64,000 nucleotides of DNA from Bacillota bacterium (GTDB lineage: Bacteria > Bacillota > Clostridia > Lachnospirales > Lachnospiraceae). Where the stretch lies: contig JAEZZO010000055.1 of the NCBI GenBank assembly GCA_023418475.1, positions 1-64,000 of the forward strand, in the 5' to 3' direction. The notes beneath the pieces were generated by a model. The model made no database searches and was not told where the DNA came from. It was given only the letters and a program-made list of their open reading frames with translations. Below are positions 1 through 7,981 of the stretch, in pieces; positions within the stretch are counted from its first letter, which is position 1, and every line of letters begins with the position of its first letter. The position numbers and the translations under genes were made by a program.

Positions 1-189
1 GAAATATTTACTCAAATCCTTTAATAAAAAAAGTTGAAATAAAAAATGTACTCAAATACATAAATAATAAAATCACAACTCAAATTCATAAAAGAAAAAT
101 GAAAATGAAAATGAAAAACTTAAATCCTAAAAAAAGTATTATCATCCATTTACAAAAAAAGTAGTAAACCATTTTATATAAAAAAGTAC
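1..189. other. AT-rich non-coding stretch
   Basis: No ORF with a ribosome binding site is visible. The stretch is very A-rich and contains the octamer ACTCAAAT three times (near 10, 50 and 78). No function can be assigned. It may be the 3' flank of a gene outside the window. Confidence 0.5.
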
Positions 190-217
190 TTGACTTTCCG
201 TGAAATGAGTGTATTAT
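190..217 (+). promoter_or_regulatory. Sigma-A type promoter of the leader/ABC/NifDK-like operon
   Basis: TTGACT (190-195) and TATTAT (212-217) are separated by 16 bp, a good sigma-A match. Transcription would start near 224 and run through the leader terminator at 279-329 into the ABC importer genes. Confidence 0.6.
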
Positions 218-278
218 AAAACATATTAAGAATATATATAATATATGGAATGTTAATATTAGGTGATTAGAAAACTAA

Positions 279-329
279 AGCCGATTATTACCTGTCGCTG
301 TAATGAACAGGAATAATCCGGCTTTTTTT
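279..329 (+). terminator. Leader terminator / possible attenuator
   Basis: A long stem pairs AGCCGATTATTACCTGT (279-295) with ACAGGAATAATCCGGCT (307-323), with one bulge, and is followed by a run of seven T. It lies between a good promoter (190-217) and the first gene, so it could act as an attenuator. An alternative pairing of AGGTGATTA (about 261-269) with TTATTACCT (about 286-294) could act as an antiterminator. It could also simply end a transcript from upstream. I do not recognise a known riboswitch core here. Confidence 0.65.
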
Positions 330-359
330 ATATTTAACACATCAGTGGAGGTGAACCAA

Positions 360-449
360 ATGAGTAACATTCGATTATATCTGTATTGCAAGAACGAAGG
401 TTATCTAGGAGATTTCTGTAGGGGAAGGCTGGCGAGACACCAATCATAG
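360..449 (+). CDS. Putative 29-aa leader peptide
   Basis: A short ORF starts with ATG five bases after a near-perfect Shine-Dalgarno (GGAGGTGA, 347-354) and ends with TAG at 447. The peptide starts MSNIRLYLYC, has cysteines at residues 10 and 20, and ends in the basic stretch RGRLARHQS. It lies between the leader terminator and the ABC substrate-binding protein gene (start 492). The strong binding site argues that it is translated. It could be a leader peptide or couple translation to the downstream gene. No attenuator hairpin follows it, so a classical attenuation model does not fit directly. I do not recognise a family. Confidence 0.45.
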   Translation: MSNIRLYLYCKNEGYLGDFCRGRLARHQS

Positions 450-491
450 CAGGCAGAATTTATATGCAAACAAAAATGGAGGAATTCATCA

Positions 492-1427
492 ATGAGAAAA
501 TTAGCAGGTAAAAGGATTTTCACTATATTACTGGTTATCACAGCAAGCGTAACATTTTTAACGGGATGCGCTTCTAAAAATAAGAGTACAGATAAGGCTG
601 CATCGGCAGCAGAAAGTACGACAGCACCAACGGATACGGAAAAAAAACAGGAGGACAAAAAGGTAACACCGGTTGTTGCAGCTGTGATGGGAACGACCAA
701 CGGGTACGCATATGTGGATGATAAGAATGAATTAGTAGGATATAACGTTGATGTTTTGAAGGCTGTATTCGCTAAGCTGCCGCAATATGAATTATCTTTT
801 AAAATAACAGACTTTCAATCAATATTCAGTGGAATTGATTCTGGAATTTATCAAATCGGAGCGCAGGCTTTTATAGCAAATCCGCAGAGAAGAGAAAAAT
901 ACATCTTTACAGATTCCTTTGGAAAATACATTTTTAAAATTGCTACAGCCGCTGATAATACAACCATAAAATCCTGGAAGGATCTAGGAGGACTGACCAC
1001 AGAGGATATTGTGGGCGACGGTCCTGTGGCAATTGTAGAAGCCTTTAATAAGGACTATCCCGATAATCCGATAAATTTGCAATTTGTAGATTCAACGGAT
1101 GGATCGATTAACCATCTGGCCGATAAAAAAATTGATTTTCAAATATCATCAACAACCACGACACAACTGCGAGCAAAGGAATATGGACTTGAAAATGCAA
1201 TCAAATTTGTACCTTTCGGCGATGGAGCACCGGATTATTTCAACTCCAATCAATATTTTGGTTTCCTGATTTCAAAAACAAATCAGCAGCTGGCCGATGA
1301 CTTTAATAAGGTTTTGGAGGAATTAATCCAGGCAGGAACAATTAAGGAATTAAGTATCAAATGGTTCCAGGAACCTCAATTGGCAGTAAGTGTTCAGGAA
1401 GCAACGGATTTTAGAGATGCAAAATAA
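492..1427 (+). CDS. Amino-acid (cystine-type) ABC transporter substrate-binding lipoprotein
   Basis: This is an extracytoplasmic solute-binding protein of family 3, which delivers polar amino acids to the permease and ATPase encoded next. The N-terminus has a lipoprotein signal with lipobox LTGC (Cys 26), followed by a low-complexity Ser/Thr/Lys/Glu linker to about residue 60. The mature part shows family features such as NELVGYNVDVLKAV and an IGAQAF segment. The start is fixed by GGAGGAATT upstream of ATG 492. At 311 aa it is slightly longer than typical because of the linker. The context (NifDK-like pair, cysK and yezD nearby) suggests a sulfur-containing amino-acid ligand, which is inference. 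Confidence 0.85.
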   Translation: MRKLAGKRIFTILLVITASVTFLTGCASKNKSTDKAASAAESTTAPTDTEKKQEDKKVTPVVAAVMGTTNGYAYVDDKNELVGYNVDVLKAVFAKLPQYELSFKITDFQSIFSGIDSGIYQIGAQAFIANPQRREKYIFTDSFGKYIFKIATAADNTTIKSWKDLGGLTTEDIVGDGPVAIVEAFNKDYPDNPINLQFVDSTDGSINHLADKKIDFQISSTTTTQLRAKEYGLENAIKFVPFGDGAPDYFNSNQYFGFLISKTNQQLADDFNKVLEELIQAGTIKELSIKWFQEPQLAVSVQEATDFRDAK

Positions 1428-1448
1428 TTAGTACAAAATAATTAGTAC
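1421..1448 (+). repeat. 14-bp tandem duplication over a stop codon
   Basis: AAAATAATTAGTAC occurs twice in perfect tandem. The first copy supplies the TAA stop codon of the substrate-binding protein gene. It probably arose by a small slippage duplication. Confidence 0.7.
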
Positions 1449-1585
1449 AATATAATAATATGTGGAAGTGTATAGTAGCTTCATATTTGGAAGGAGTGCA
1501 AAATGGGCTAAGTAGAGACCATTCTAAGCTTCTTTGGAAATGAATGAGTACTGCTTTGCGATATTATAATAGGAAGAGTGAGAGA

Positions 1586-2320
1586 ATGCCAAATTTATTT
1601 GATTTTAGAATTGTATTGCAGCAAATTCCGCAGCTACTGCGGTATCTGCCGGTAACATTGGAGCTGACTGTGGTATCGATGCTGTTTGGATTAGTGTTGG
1701 GTTTAGTTTTGGCAATCATACAGATTAACAAAATACCAGTGCTAAATCAATTAACAACACTGTACATATCGGTATTGCGTGGTACACCGATTATCGTACA
1801 GCTTTATATCAGCTATTTTGGAATTCCGATTTTTTTGAAATATGTTAATTATTATTTCCAGACAGATTATAACATAAATGGAATTCCAAGCGTTGTATTT
1901 GCAATCGTGGCACTTTCGCTAAATGATTCTGCCTATAATGCCGTTACGATTAAGGCGTCTATACAATCGGTCGATAAGGGGCAGATTGAAGCGGCATATT
2001 CCCTGGGAATGACCTACTGGCAGTCATTATTTCGAATTGTCATACCGGAAGCAATAGAGGTGGCCATCCCATCCATCGGGAATACGGTAATTGGCCTCGT
2101 GAAAACGACATCTCTGGCATTCTCCTGTGCGGTTATTGAAATAACCGCACAGGCAAAAATTGTAGCAAGCAGGAATTTCCGCTATTTTGAAGCATATGTA
2201 GCGCTTGCTGTTATTTACTGGCTGTTAACGATTATATTGGAGCAGATTGTAAGGTTTATAGAGAGAAAGGTTAGCATTCCAGACGTTGTTTCTGATAGAT
2301 CCTATACGGAGGAGACATAA
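1586..2320 (+). CDS. Amino-acid ABC transporter permease
   Basis: This is a polar amino-acid importer permease of the HisM/GlnP type. Several hydrophobic helices are visible, and an EAA-like loop lies around the stretch GQIEAAYSLGMTYWQSLF, which docks the ATPase. I chose ATG 1586 (244 aa, MPNLFDF) because AGGAAG (1571-1576) sits nine bases upstream. An in-frame ATG at 1544 would add 14 residues but has no ribosome binding site. The gene ends in a TAATG overlap with the ATPase gene, which indicates translational coupling. Family homologues transport cystine, glutamine or arginine, and sequence alone does not settle which. Confidence 0.85.
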   Translation: MPNLFDFRIVLQQIPQLLRYLPVTLELTVVSMLFGLVLGLVLAIIQINKIPVLNQLTTLYISVLRGTPIIVQLYISYFGIPIFLKYVNYYFQTDYNINGIPSVVFAIVALSLNDSAYNAVTIKASIQSVDKGQIEAAYSLGMTYWQSLFRIVIPEAIEVAIPSIGNTVIGLVKTTSLAFSCAVIEITAQAKIVASRNFRYFEAYVALAVIYWLLTIILEQIVRFIERKVSIPDVVSDRSYTEET

Positions 2321-3078
2321 TGATAGAAATTGAGGGATTATCCAAGCAATTTAAGAGTAACATAGTGCTGCAGGGTATTAATCTGTCGATTAACGAAGGC
2401 GATGTAATTGCACTGATTGGTCCGTCTGGTACCGGAAAATCAACACTTTTAAGATGCATTAATCTACTGGAGCAGCCAGAAAATGGGGTGCTAAAAATAC
2501 AGGATACATCCATTCATCTGGCGCAAATCGATAAAAAGAGCCTGCTGGAATTACGGAAGAAAACGGCCATGGTATTTCAGCAATTTAATCTTTTTCACAA
2601 AATGACTGCACTGCAGAATGTAATGGAAGGATTAATTGTCGTAAAAAAGCTGAATAAAAAGGACGCTGAAAGAATCGCTTATGCGGAACTAAAAAAAGTG
2701 GGACTGGAGGATAAGGTTTATCATTATCCGAAGCATTTGTCAGGAGGACAGCAGCAGAGGGTTGCGATAGCAAGAGCTCTTGCAATGGAGCCAGAGCTTT
2801 TGTTGTTGGATGAACCCACGTCGGCATTAGATCCGGAGCTGGTGGGTGAGGTGCTGGAAACAATTAAGAAGATAGCCAAAGAAGGGCACACCATGCTGCT
2901 GGCTTCCCATGAAATGAATTTCGTAAAAAATGTAGCTACCAAGGTGGTATTTCTTGAGGACGGAAAAATTGTTGAAGAGGGTACACCACAGGAGGTGTTC
3001 GAAAAGCCGAAGAATATCCGAACGAAGGAATTTTTGAAAAATTGTAATATGCTTACAAATTATGATTATACAATATGA
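2320..3078 (+). CDS. Amino-acid ABC transporter ATP-binding protein
   Basis: This is the 252-aa cytoplasmic ATPase of the importer encoded by the two preceding genes. Walker A GPSGTGKST is near residues 33-41, the signature is LSGGQQQR, Walker B is LLLLDEP and the H-loop is ASHEMNF. These fit the GlnQ/TcyN/HisP family of polar amino-acid transporters. The start codon overlaps the stop codon of the permease gene by one base. A dispersed hairpin repeat, not a canonical terminator, separates it from the nitrogenase-like genes, so read-through into them is possible. Confidence 0.9.
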   Translation: MIEIEGLSKQFKSNIVLQGINLSINEGDVIALIGPSGTGKSTLLRCINLLEQPENGVLKIQDTSIHLAQIDKKSLLELRKKTAMVFQQFNLFHKMTALQNVMEGLIVVKKLNKKDAERIAYAELKKVGLEDKVYHYPKHLSGGQQQRVAIARALAMEPELLLLDEPTSALDPELVGEVLETIKKIAKEGHTMLLASHEMNFVKNVATKVVFLEDGKIVEEGTPQEVFEKPKNIRTKEFLKNCNMLTNYDYTI

Positions 3079-3088
3079 TGATCAGCCC

Positions 3089-3187
3089 GATAAAAGCCGA
3101 AGGGTCATTGGCCGGATGGATATGAGTGTATCTATATGCACTCATATCCATCTTCATAACCTTAATCAGGCTTTTGTCAGGCAAATC
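3089..3187 (+). repeat. Dispersed hairpin repeat, family A, copy 1
   Basis: The ends GATAAAAGCC (3089-3098) and GGCTTTTGTC (3169-3178) are inverted. Inside, GATGGATATGAGTG (3115-3128) pairs perfectly with CACTCATATCCATC (3139-3152). Related copies occur near 12301, 14218, 30655 and, inverted, 56377. The hairpin lacks a T-tract, so it is more likely an RNA-structuring repeat or a small non-autonomous element than a terminator. Confidence 0.65.
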
Positions 3188-3248
3188 ATAAAATACATAT
3201 CCATGTCTTTTCGATTTCCGAAATAATCAGAGAGGAAGATGAATTATC

Positions 3249-4715
3249 ATGAGCAGTAAACTGGAGGATAGTTCCGTAACAATAAGAGAAAACAGATTAC
3301 ATACAATACTTGCATATCACGGGGATGCTTCTGAACTAAATGAAAAAGGTAAAAAGAAAGAATTAAGAATAGGCGGCTATGGCTATGAGCAATGCGGAAA
3401 CTGTCAGGAGGGTTGTGCGGGAGGAGAGGTTTATGCCATATTAGATGCCGCATTAGTGAAGCATGCGCCAATTGGCTGCTATGCTACAGTTTCTGCCAGC
3501 TGTGTATCGGAAAAAAGTACAGCAAGGGCAAGAAAAAAAGAAGATTTTCACAATAAGGCGATCTGTACCAATATATTGGAGGAAGATACGATTTACGGCG
3601 GTTCGGAAAAACTAAAGACCGCAATACGCGAGGCGAAGCGCCGTTATCAGCCAAAAGTTATTTTTGTGACTACCTCCTGTGCATCGGGAATTGTCGGTGA
3701 CGATGTCCAGGGTATTGCAAAGGAAATGAAAGAAGAAACCGGAATACCAGTAGTTGTAATCTCCTGCGAAGGCTTTAAATCCAGGATATGGTCCACCGGA
3801 TTTGACGCTGCATTTCATGGTATTTTACAGGAGGTCGTAAAAAAACCGCTAAGGAAGCAGGAGGATTTAGTAAACATATTTAATTTTGAAGGAACAGATT
3901 CCTTTACGCCCCTATTATCACATTTAAATCTTCGTGTTAATTATTTACCGGCCCAATCAACAGTCGAACAATTATCGCAGATATCCGAGGCTGCATGTAC
4001 GGCAACAATCTGTGAGACACTTGCCACCTATGTGGGTGAAATGCTGGAAAAGGAATACGGAGTTTTGCAGGTGAAAGCAGCTGCACCTTATGGTGTTGCA
4101 TGGACGGATAACTGGCTGAGAGAGGTTGCTAAGCTTACGAAGAAAGAAAGTATTGTCGAGCAGGTGATAGAGAGTGAGCATAAGCGGATAGAGAAGGAGC
4201 TGCAGGAGCTTCGGGAAGAGTTAAAAGGAAAGAGAGTTTATGTATTTGCAGGAGATGCATATGCTCATAATATGGCAAATATTGCAACGGATCTTGGAAT
4301 GGAAGTCATCGGTATCACAACCTATCATCATGATCAGAATTCAGATTCTAAGGAGATTAATACACTAGATTTTCTGGTAAAATCAATTGGCAATGTGCCT
4401 AATTATACGGTATGCAATAAACAGCCCTATCAGGTAATGAAATTTTTACAAAAACTAAAACCGGATCTTTTAATTGTCCGCCATCAGGCACTGGCAGTAC
4501 ATGGTTATAAGCTTGGGATACCAACGATATTTGAAGCGGATTCCAATAAGAGTGTAGGCTATGACGGAATTGTTGAATTAGGACGCAGAATAAAAAGAGT
4601 TTTTCTCACAAGAAAGTTGATTAATAATATTGCGGAAAATGTCAGTCTTCCTTATAAGGAATGGTGGATGAAGGAGAGTACCGATCCATTTTATTTTGAA
4701 GGAGGAAAAGAATGA
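3249..4715 (+). CDS. Nitrogenase component 1-like protein, NifD-like subunit
   Basis: This is a 488-aa member of the nitrogenase/protochlorophyllide-reductase component 1 superfamily. Visible conserved features are an N-terminal Cys group (C49, C52, C56), HAPIGC (C77), the DTIYGGSEKL stretch, TTSCASGIVGDD (C144) and ISCEGF (C173). C77, C144 and one of the N-terminal Cys match the three P-cluster ligands of NifD. C255, in a segment that aligns well with the NifD Cys275 region, is also kept. The counterparts of NifD His195 and His442 appear absent, so true dinitrogen chemistry with FeMo-co is unlikely. The gene overlaps the NifK-like gene by ATGA. Precedents for non-N2 enzymes in this superfamily include methylthio-alkane reductase, DPOR/COR and CfbCD. 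I infer reductive cleavage of an organosulfur substrate from the neighbours. Confidence 0.85.
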   Translation: MSSKLEDSSVTIRENRLHTILAYHGDASELNEKGKKKELRIGGYGYEQCGNCQEGCAGGEVYAILDAALVKHAPIGCYATVSASCVSEKSTARARKKEDFHNKAICTNILEEDTIYGGSEKLKTAIREAKRRYQPKVIFVTTSCASGIVGDDVQGIAKEMKEETGIPVVVISCEGFKSRIWSTGFDAAFHGILQEVVKKPLRKQEDLVNIFNFEGTDSFTPLLSHLNLRVNYLPAQSTVEQLSQISEAACTATICETLATYVGEMLEKEYGVLQVKAAAPYGVAWTDNWLREVAKLTKKESIVEQVIESEHKRIEKELQELREELKGKRVYVFAGDAYAHNMANIATDLGMEVIGITTYHHDQNSDSKEINTLDFLVKSIGNVPNYTVCNKQPYQVMKFLQKLKPDLLIVRHQALAVHGYKLGIPTIFEADSNKSVGYDGIVELGRRIKRVFLTRKLINNIAENVSLPYKEWWMKESTDPFYFEGGKE

Positions 4716-6076
4716 GTACAATAATATCACAACCCAGATTTACCTGTGCACTTGGAGCACAGCAGACAGTATTGGCTATACCGGGTGCTATTCCCATTGT
4801 TCATGCGGGTCCGGGATGTTCAATGAAGGTTTTTGACTATGCAGCGACAGGTGCAGGAAGACAGGGGGAGGGCTATGCCGGCGGCAATCATATCTCCTGC
4901 ACGAATACAAGTGAGAAGGAGGTTGTATTCGGAGGAGAGGAGAAATTACGTTCTGTGATAGAAGGAACGCAGAAAGTGATCGAAGGTGATTTATATGTTG
5001 CATTATCCGGCTGTACAGCAGGTATCATCGGAGATGATATTGAAGAAATTGCGAAGGAATTTGCCAGGGATGGAAATCCTGTTGTCGGAGTTGAAACCTC
5101 CGGTTTCAGGGGAAATAACTATTACGGTCATGAATTGGTGATGAAAGCGATTATCGATCAATTTATAGGCGATGCGAAACCTGAAATACAAAAAGGGCTG
5201 GTAAATGTATTTTCAGTGGTTCCCTTTCAAAATCCCTACTGGAGGGGCGATCTCGAGCAAATAAAAGCATTGATAGAAAAAATCGGATTAAAGGTTAACA
5301 TCTTGTTTGGCATTGGCTCAAAGGGAGTGTCGGAGTGGAAAGGCATTCCGAATGCGGAATTTAATTTACTTCTTTCCCCGTGGTCAGGTCTTACTGTAGT
5401 GGAGCATCTTCAGAAAAAATATAATACACCTTATTTTCATTATCCATTATTACCGGTAGGAGCGAAGGAAACCAGTAAATTCTTAAGGACTATCGGAAAA
5501 TATGCAAACATACCGGAGCAGAAGATAGAAGAGGTAATAAAAACAGAGGAAAAAAGATATTACGACTACTTTATTTCGATTGCAGATTTCATTGCCTTGT
5601 TTCAAAATAATCTTCCCTATGAAATATATATTGCAGCAGATAGTCTCTATGCTATCTCCATTGCAAAATATCTGGAGAATGAAGCAGGATATATTCCAAG
5701 GGGAATTTACCTGATCGATGATCCGAGTGCAGAAAACACCAGTTATATTAAAAAAATCCTGGAAGATAATTTGCCGCTATACAAGGATTTGCTATTCATA
5801 GAGGCGGATGGAGAGCTCATTACGGATGACATAAGAAAGAAATTAGGAACCTCAAAAAGAGCATTATTGCTTGGAAGTGACTGGGAAAGAGAAATAGCGA
5901 AGGAAACAGGAAATTTATTTCAGTATATCAGCAATCCGATTAATCAAAAGCTGATCATTCAGAAGACCTTTGTTGGGTATCAGGGAGGATTAAACCTTCT
6001 GGAAGAAATATATACCTCCTTGTTTACCGGAGCCGAGGTCAGTGCAAACACTTACGCAGAGACAATTGCAAATTAA
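4712..6076 (+). CDS. Nitrogenase component 1-like protein, NifK-like subunit
   Basis: This is a 454-aa partner of the preceding NifD-like protein and starts inside its stop codon (ATGA), after GGAGG. It keeps three cysteines at P-cluster-like spacing: C12 (RFTCALGA), C36 (HAGPGC) and C101 (SGCTAGIIGDDI). It also has the family segment KEVVFGGEEKL and an extra cysteine, C63. The N-terminus is shorter than that of NifK from classical nitrogenases. The two subunits would form a heterotetramer that receives electrons from a NifH-like Fe protein, but no such gene lies in the window. It is followed by a terminator, so the operon ends here. Confidence 0.85.
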   Translation: MSTIISQPRFTCALGAQQTVLAIPGAIPIVHAGPGCSMKVFDYAATGAGRQGEGYAGGNHISCTNTSEKEVVFGGEEKLRSVIEGTQKVIEGDLYVALSGCTAGIIGDDIEEIAKEFARDGNPVVGVETSGFRGNNYYGHELVMKAIIDQFIGDAKPEIQKGLVNVFSVVPFQNPYWRGDLEQIKALIEKIGLKVNILFGIGSKGVSEWKGIPNAEFNLLLSPWSGLTVVEHLQKKYNTPYFHYPLLPVGAKETSKFLRTIGKYANIPEQKIEEVIKTEEKRYYDYFISIADFIALFQNNLPYEIYIAADSLYAISIAKYLENEAGYIPRGIYLIDDPSAENTSYIKKILEDNLPLYKDLLFIEADGELITDDIRKKLGTSKRALLLGSDWEREIAKETGNLFQYISNPINQKLIIQKTFVGYQGGLNLLEEIYTSLFTGAEVSANTYAETIAN

Positions 6077-6098
6077 ACATAGCATTGGTATGAATAGC

Positions 6099-6126
6099 AG
6101 GGAGCTGTCTTAAGATGGCTCCTTTT
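6099..6126 (+). terminator. Rho-independent terminator after the NifDK-like operon
   Basis: GGAGC and GCTCC enclose the inner palindrome TCTTAAGA and are followed by TTTTT. It lies 23 bp after the stop codon of the NifK-like gene. Confidence 0.7.
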
Positions 6127-6251
6127 TCAGAAGTATTTACCGGATGTTCAGCTCGGAATTTGCATGGACAGTGAACTGCAATAACTGCTACCTGTTTCAC
6201 ATCCTAATTTAATAATAATTTTTGTATTTTACAACTGCTTGTGATAAACTT

Positions 6252-6375
6252 TAGGTAATTGCGAAACCCATGAATTGTATCAACTGTATATATAAAAAGT
6301 ATAAATTCCGGATCGGAGAAACAGATACTTTTTGTGTATACAATCTCTACAACTATATAGTTTTAAAATTACCTA
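6252..6375. repeat. 124-bp imperfect palindrome upstream of the amidohydrolase
   Basis: The outer arms TAGGTAATT (6252-6260) and AATTACCTA (6367-6375) are perfect inverted repeats. Inner arms, a TGTATA...AAAAAGTAT segment and its inverted partner near 6331-6348, match at about 16 of 18 positions. The structure occupies most of the 330-bp gap before the M20D gene. It could be a structured leader, an operator region or a MITE relic. The motif GGTAATTGCGAAAC at its left edge recurs inverted near 49143 with one mismatch. Confidence 0.55.
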
Positions 6376-6406
6376 TGTAATAAACTTGTAGGAAAGGAGA
6401 AATGAT

Positions 6407-7750
6407 ATGCCTGATAGGATAGAAGAAAAAATCATTCATATAATTGACAAGAACAGGGAGGATATTCTTGATTTTGCAAGGGATATATTTAATCATGCAG
6501 AGCTTGGATACAAAGAATACCGTACAGCAGATAAATTCACTGCCCTGATGAATAAGCTGGGGCTTCGGACAGAGGATAAACTGGCAATCACAGGGGTGAA
6601 GGGATATCTAAATGAAGAGAAAAAGGATACAATTTCACTTGCTTTGATAGGAGAAATGGATGCCCTTCGTATTCCGGCCCACCCCCATGCAAATCCTGAA
6701 ACGCAGGCCGCTCATGCCTGTGGTCATCATGCACAGCTAGCCGGTGTTATCGGAGCAGCGATTGCCTTATCGGAGGAAACAGTTGCCGCGTCTTTAGACG
6801 GACAGGTAGTTTTTTTTGCCGTACCGGCGGAGGAGTATGGAGAAATTGCTTTTAAAAATCGTTTAAAGGCAGAAGGTAAGATACGGTACGGAGGAGGAAA
6901 ATGCGAACTGATCCGAATAGGGGCATTTGATGATATTGATTTAAGTATTGCACATCATTCAATTAATGAGGGTATTTTACTAGGCAGTGGAACCGGTAAT
7001 GGTTTTGTTTCACAGGTTGTTAAATATATAGGCAGAACGGCGCATGCGGGTGCTTGTCCCGAGGAGGGCGTGAATGCTTTGAATGCTGCTTCTCTTGGTC
7101 TGACCGCATTAGCATATCAGAGAGAGACCTTCCGTGATGAAGACTGCGTCAGGATTCATCCGATATTAACAAAAGGCGGGGATCTCGTTAATATTATTCC
7201 GAATGAAGCGGTAGTAGAGAATCTAATTCGTGCAAAAACACTAAGCGCCATGGAGGATGCTTATCGTAAAACCACAAGAGCGTTTAAGGCAGGTGCCGAT
7301 GCACTGGGCGCCGGCTATGAGATAGAAACCATGCCCGGATATCTGCCGCGCATTGCGGATGAACCCTGTCAGGATATTGCTGATGTGGCTAAGCTTGCAG
7401 CGCCTGATATAATTGCGGAGGATGGCAGCAGGGTACATAGGGGAGGTTCCTCTGATGTAGGAGATTTACAGCATCTTCAGCCTGTAATACAATTTAGTAC
7501 GGGAGGATTTCGCGGAACCTTTCATACGGAACAATTCGAGGCAGTGGATGAGGATCTGGCCTATCTTGTGACAGCAAAAATGTATGCACTTACCGCTTAT
7601 AGACTGCTTCGAGATGGTGCAGCAGCCGCAAAGGAGATAAAAAAACAGTATGTACCGCTTCTGACAAAGGAAAGCTATCTTACTTACATGGATCATAAAA
7701 TGCATATGGAACGAAAAGAGCTTGTTGGAAATGAATTTCAAGAAATATGA
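6407..7750 (+). CDS. M20D family amidohydrolase (N-acyl-amino-acid deacylase-like)
   Basis: This is a 447-aa metal-dependent amidohydrolase of peptidase family M20D, related to AbgB and to aminoacylases that remove N-acyl groups from amino-acid conjugates. Visible features are GEMDAL, the metal-binding ACGHHAQ near residue 105, the catalytic VPAEEYG, the lid-domain segment GRTAHAGACPEEGVNAL, and a C-terminal HTEQFEAVDED. ATG 6407 follows GGAAAGGAG at a good distance. In Bacillus, a similar deacylase works with cystine-type importers in S-modified cysteine salvage. By analogy this enzyme may act on an N-acyl sulfur compound imported by the upstream transporter, which is inference. Confidence 0.8.
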   Translation: MPDRIEEKIIHIIDKNREDILDFARDIFNHAELGYKEYRTADKFTALMNKLGLRTEDKLAITGVKGYLNEEKKDTISLALIGEMDALRIPAHPHANPETQAAHACGHHAQLAGVIGAAIALSEETVAASLDGQVVFFAVPAEEYGEIAFKNRLKAEGKIRYGGGKCELIRIGAFDDIDLSIAHHSINEGILLGSGTGNGFVSQVVKYIGRTAHAGACPEEGVNALNAASLGLTALAYQRETFRDEDCVRIHPILTKGGDLVNIIPNEAVVENLIRAKTLSAMEDAYRKTTRAFKAGADALGAGYEIETMPGYLPRIADEPCQDIADVAKLAAPDIIAEDGSRVHRGGSSDVGDLQHLQPVIQFSTGGFRGTFHTEQFEAVDEDLAYLVTAKMYALTAYRLLRDGAAAAKEIKKQYVPLLTKESYLTYMDHKMHMERKELVGNEFQEI

Positions 7751-7896
7751 TATTTGACTTTGAGAAAAGCAGTGGCTTTTCCCGAAGTAATAAAGTTGTC
7801 AGAACTGATTAAAATAATAAGAAAGATAAATATGAAAATATAGGATGGATAAATATAAATATAGAAATATTAGAAGGATAAATATAGAAATATCTA

Positions 7897-7925
7897 TTGA
7901 CAAAATGATTGAAATAGTGTATCAT
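7897..7925 (+). promoter_or_regulatory. Promoter of the yezD-pot operon
   Basis: TTGACA (7897-7902) and TATCAT (7920-7925) are separated by exactly 17 bp. The region just upstream has two imperfect copies of GGATAAATATAGAAATAT, which could be a UP element or an operator. Confidence 0.7.
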
Positions 7926-7981
7926 TCCTACAAAACATATAAGTCATATCGGATAAGTATGAACGAAATGAGGTGGGCATA

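Noticed and set aside
279..329. T-box or S-box riboswitch
   Set aside because: The conserved T-box AGGGTGGNACCGCG and the SAM-riboswitch core are absent; only a stem-loop with a T-tract is visible.
3249..6076. Genuine nitrogen-fixing nitrogenase
   Set aside because: The FeMo-co histidine equivalents are missing, no nifH, nifB, nifE or nifN gene is present, and the neighbours point to amino-acid or sulfur uptake.
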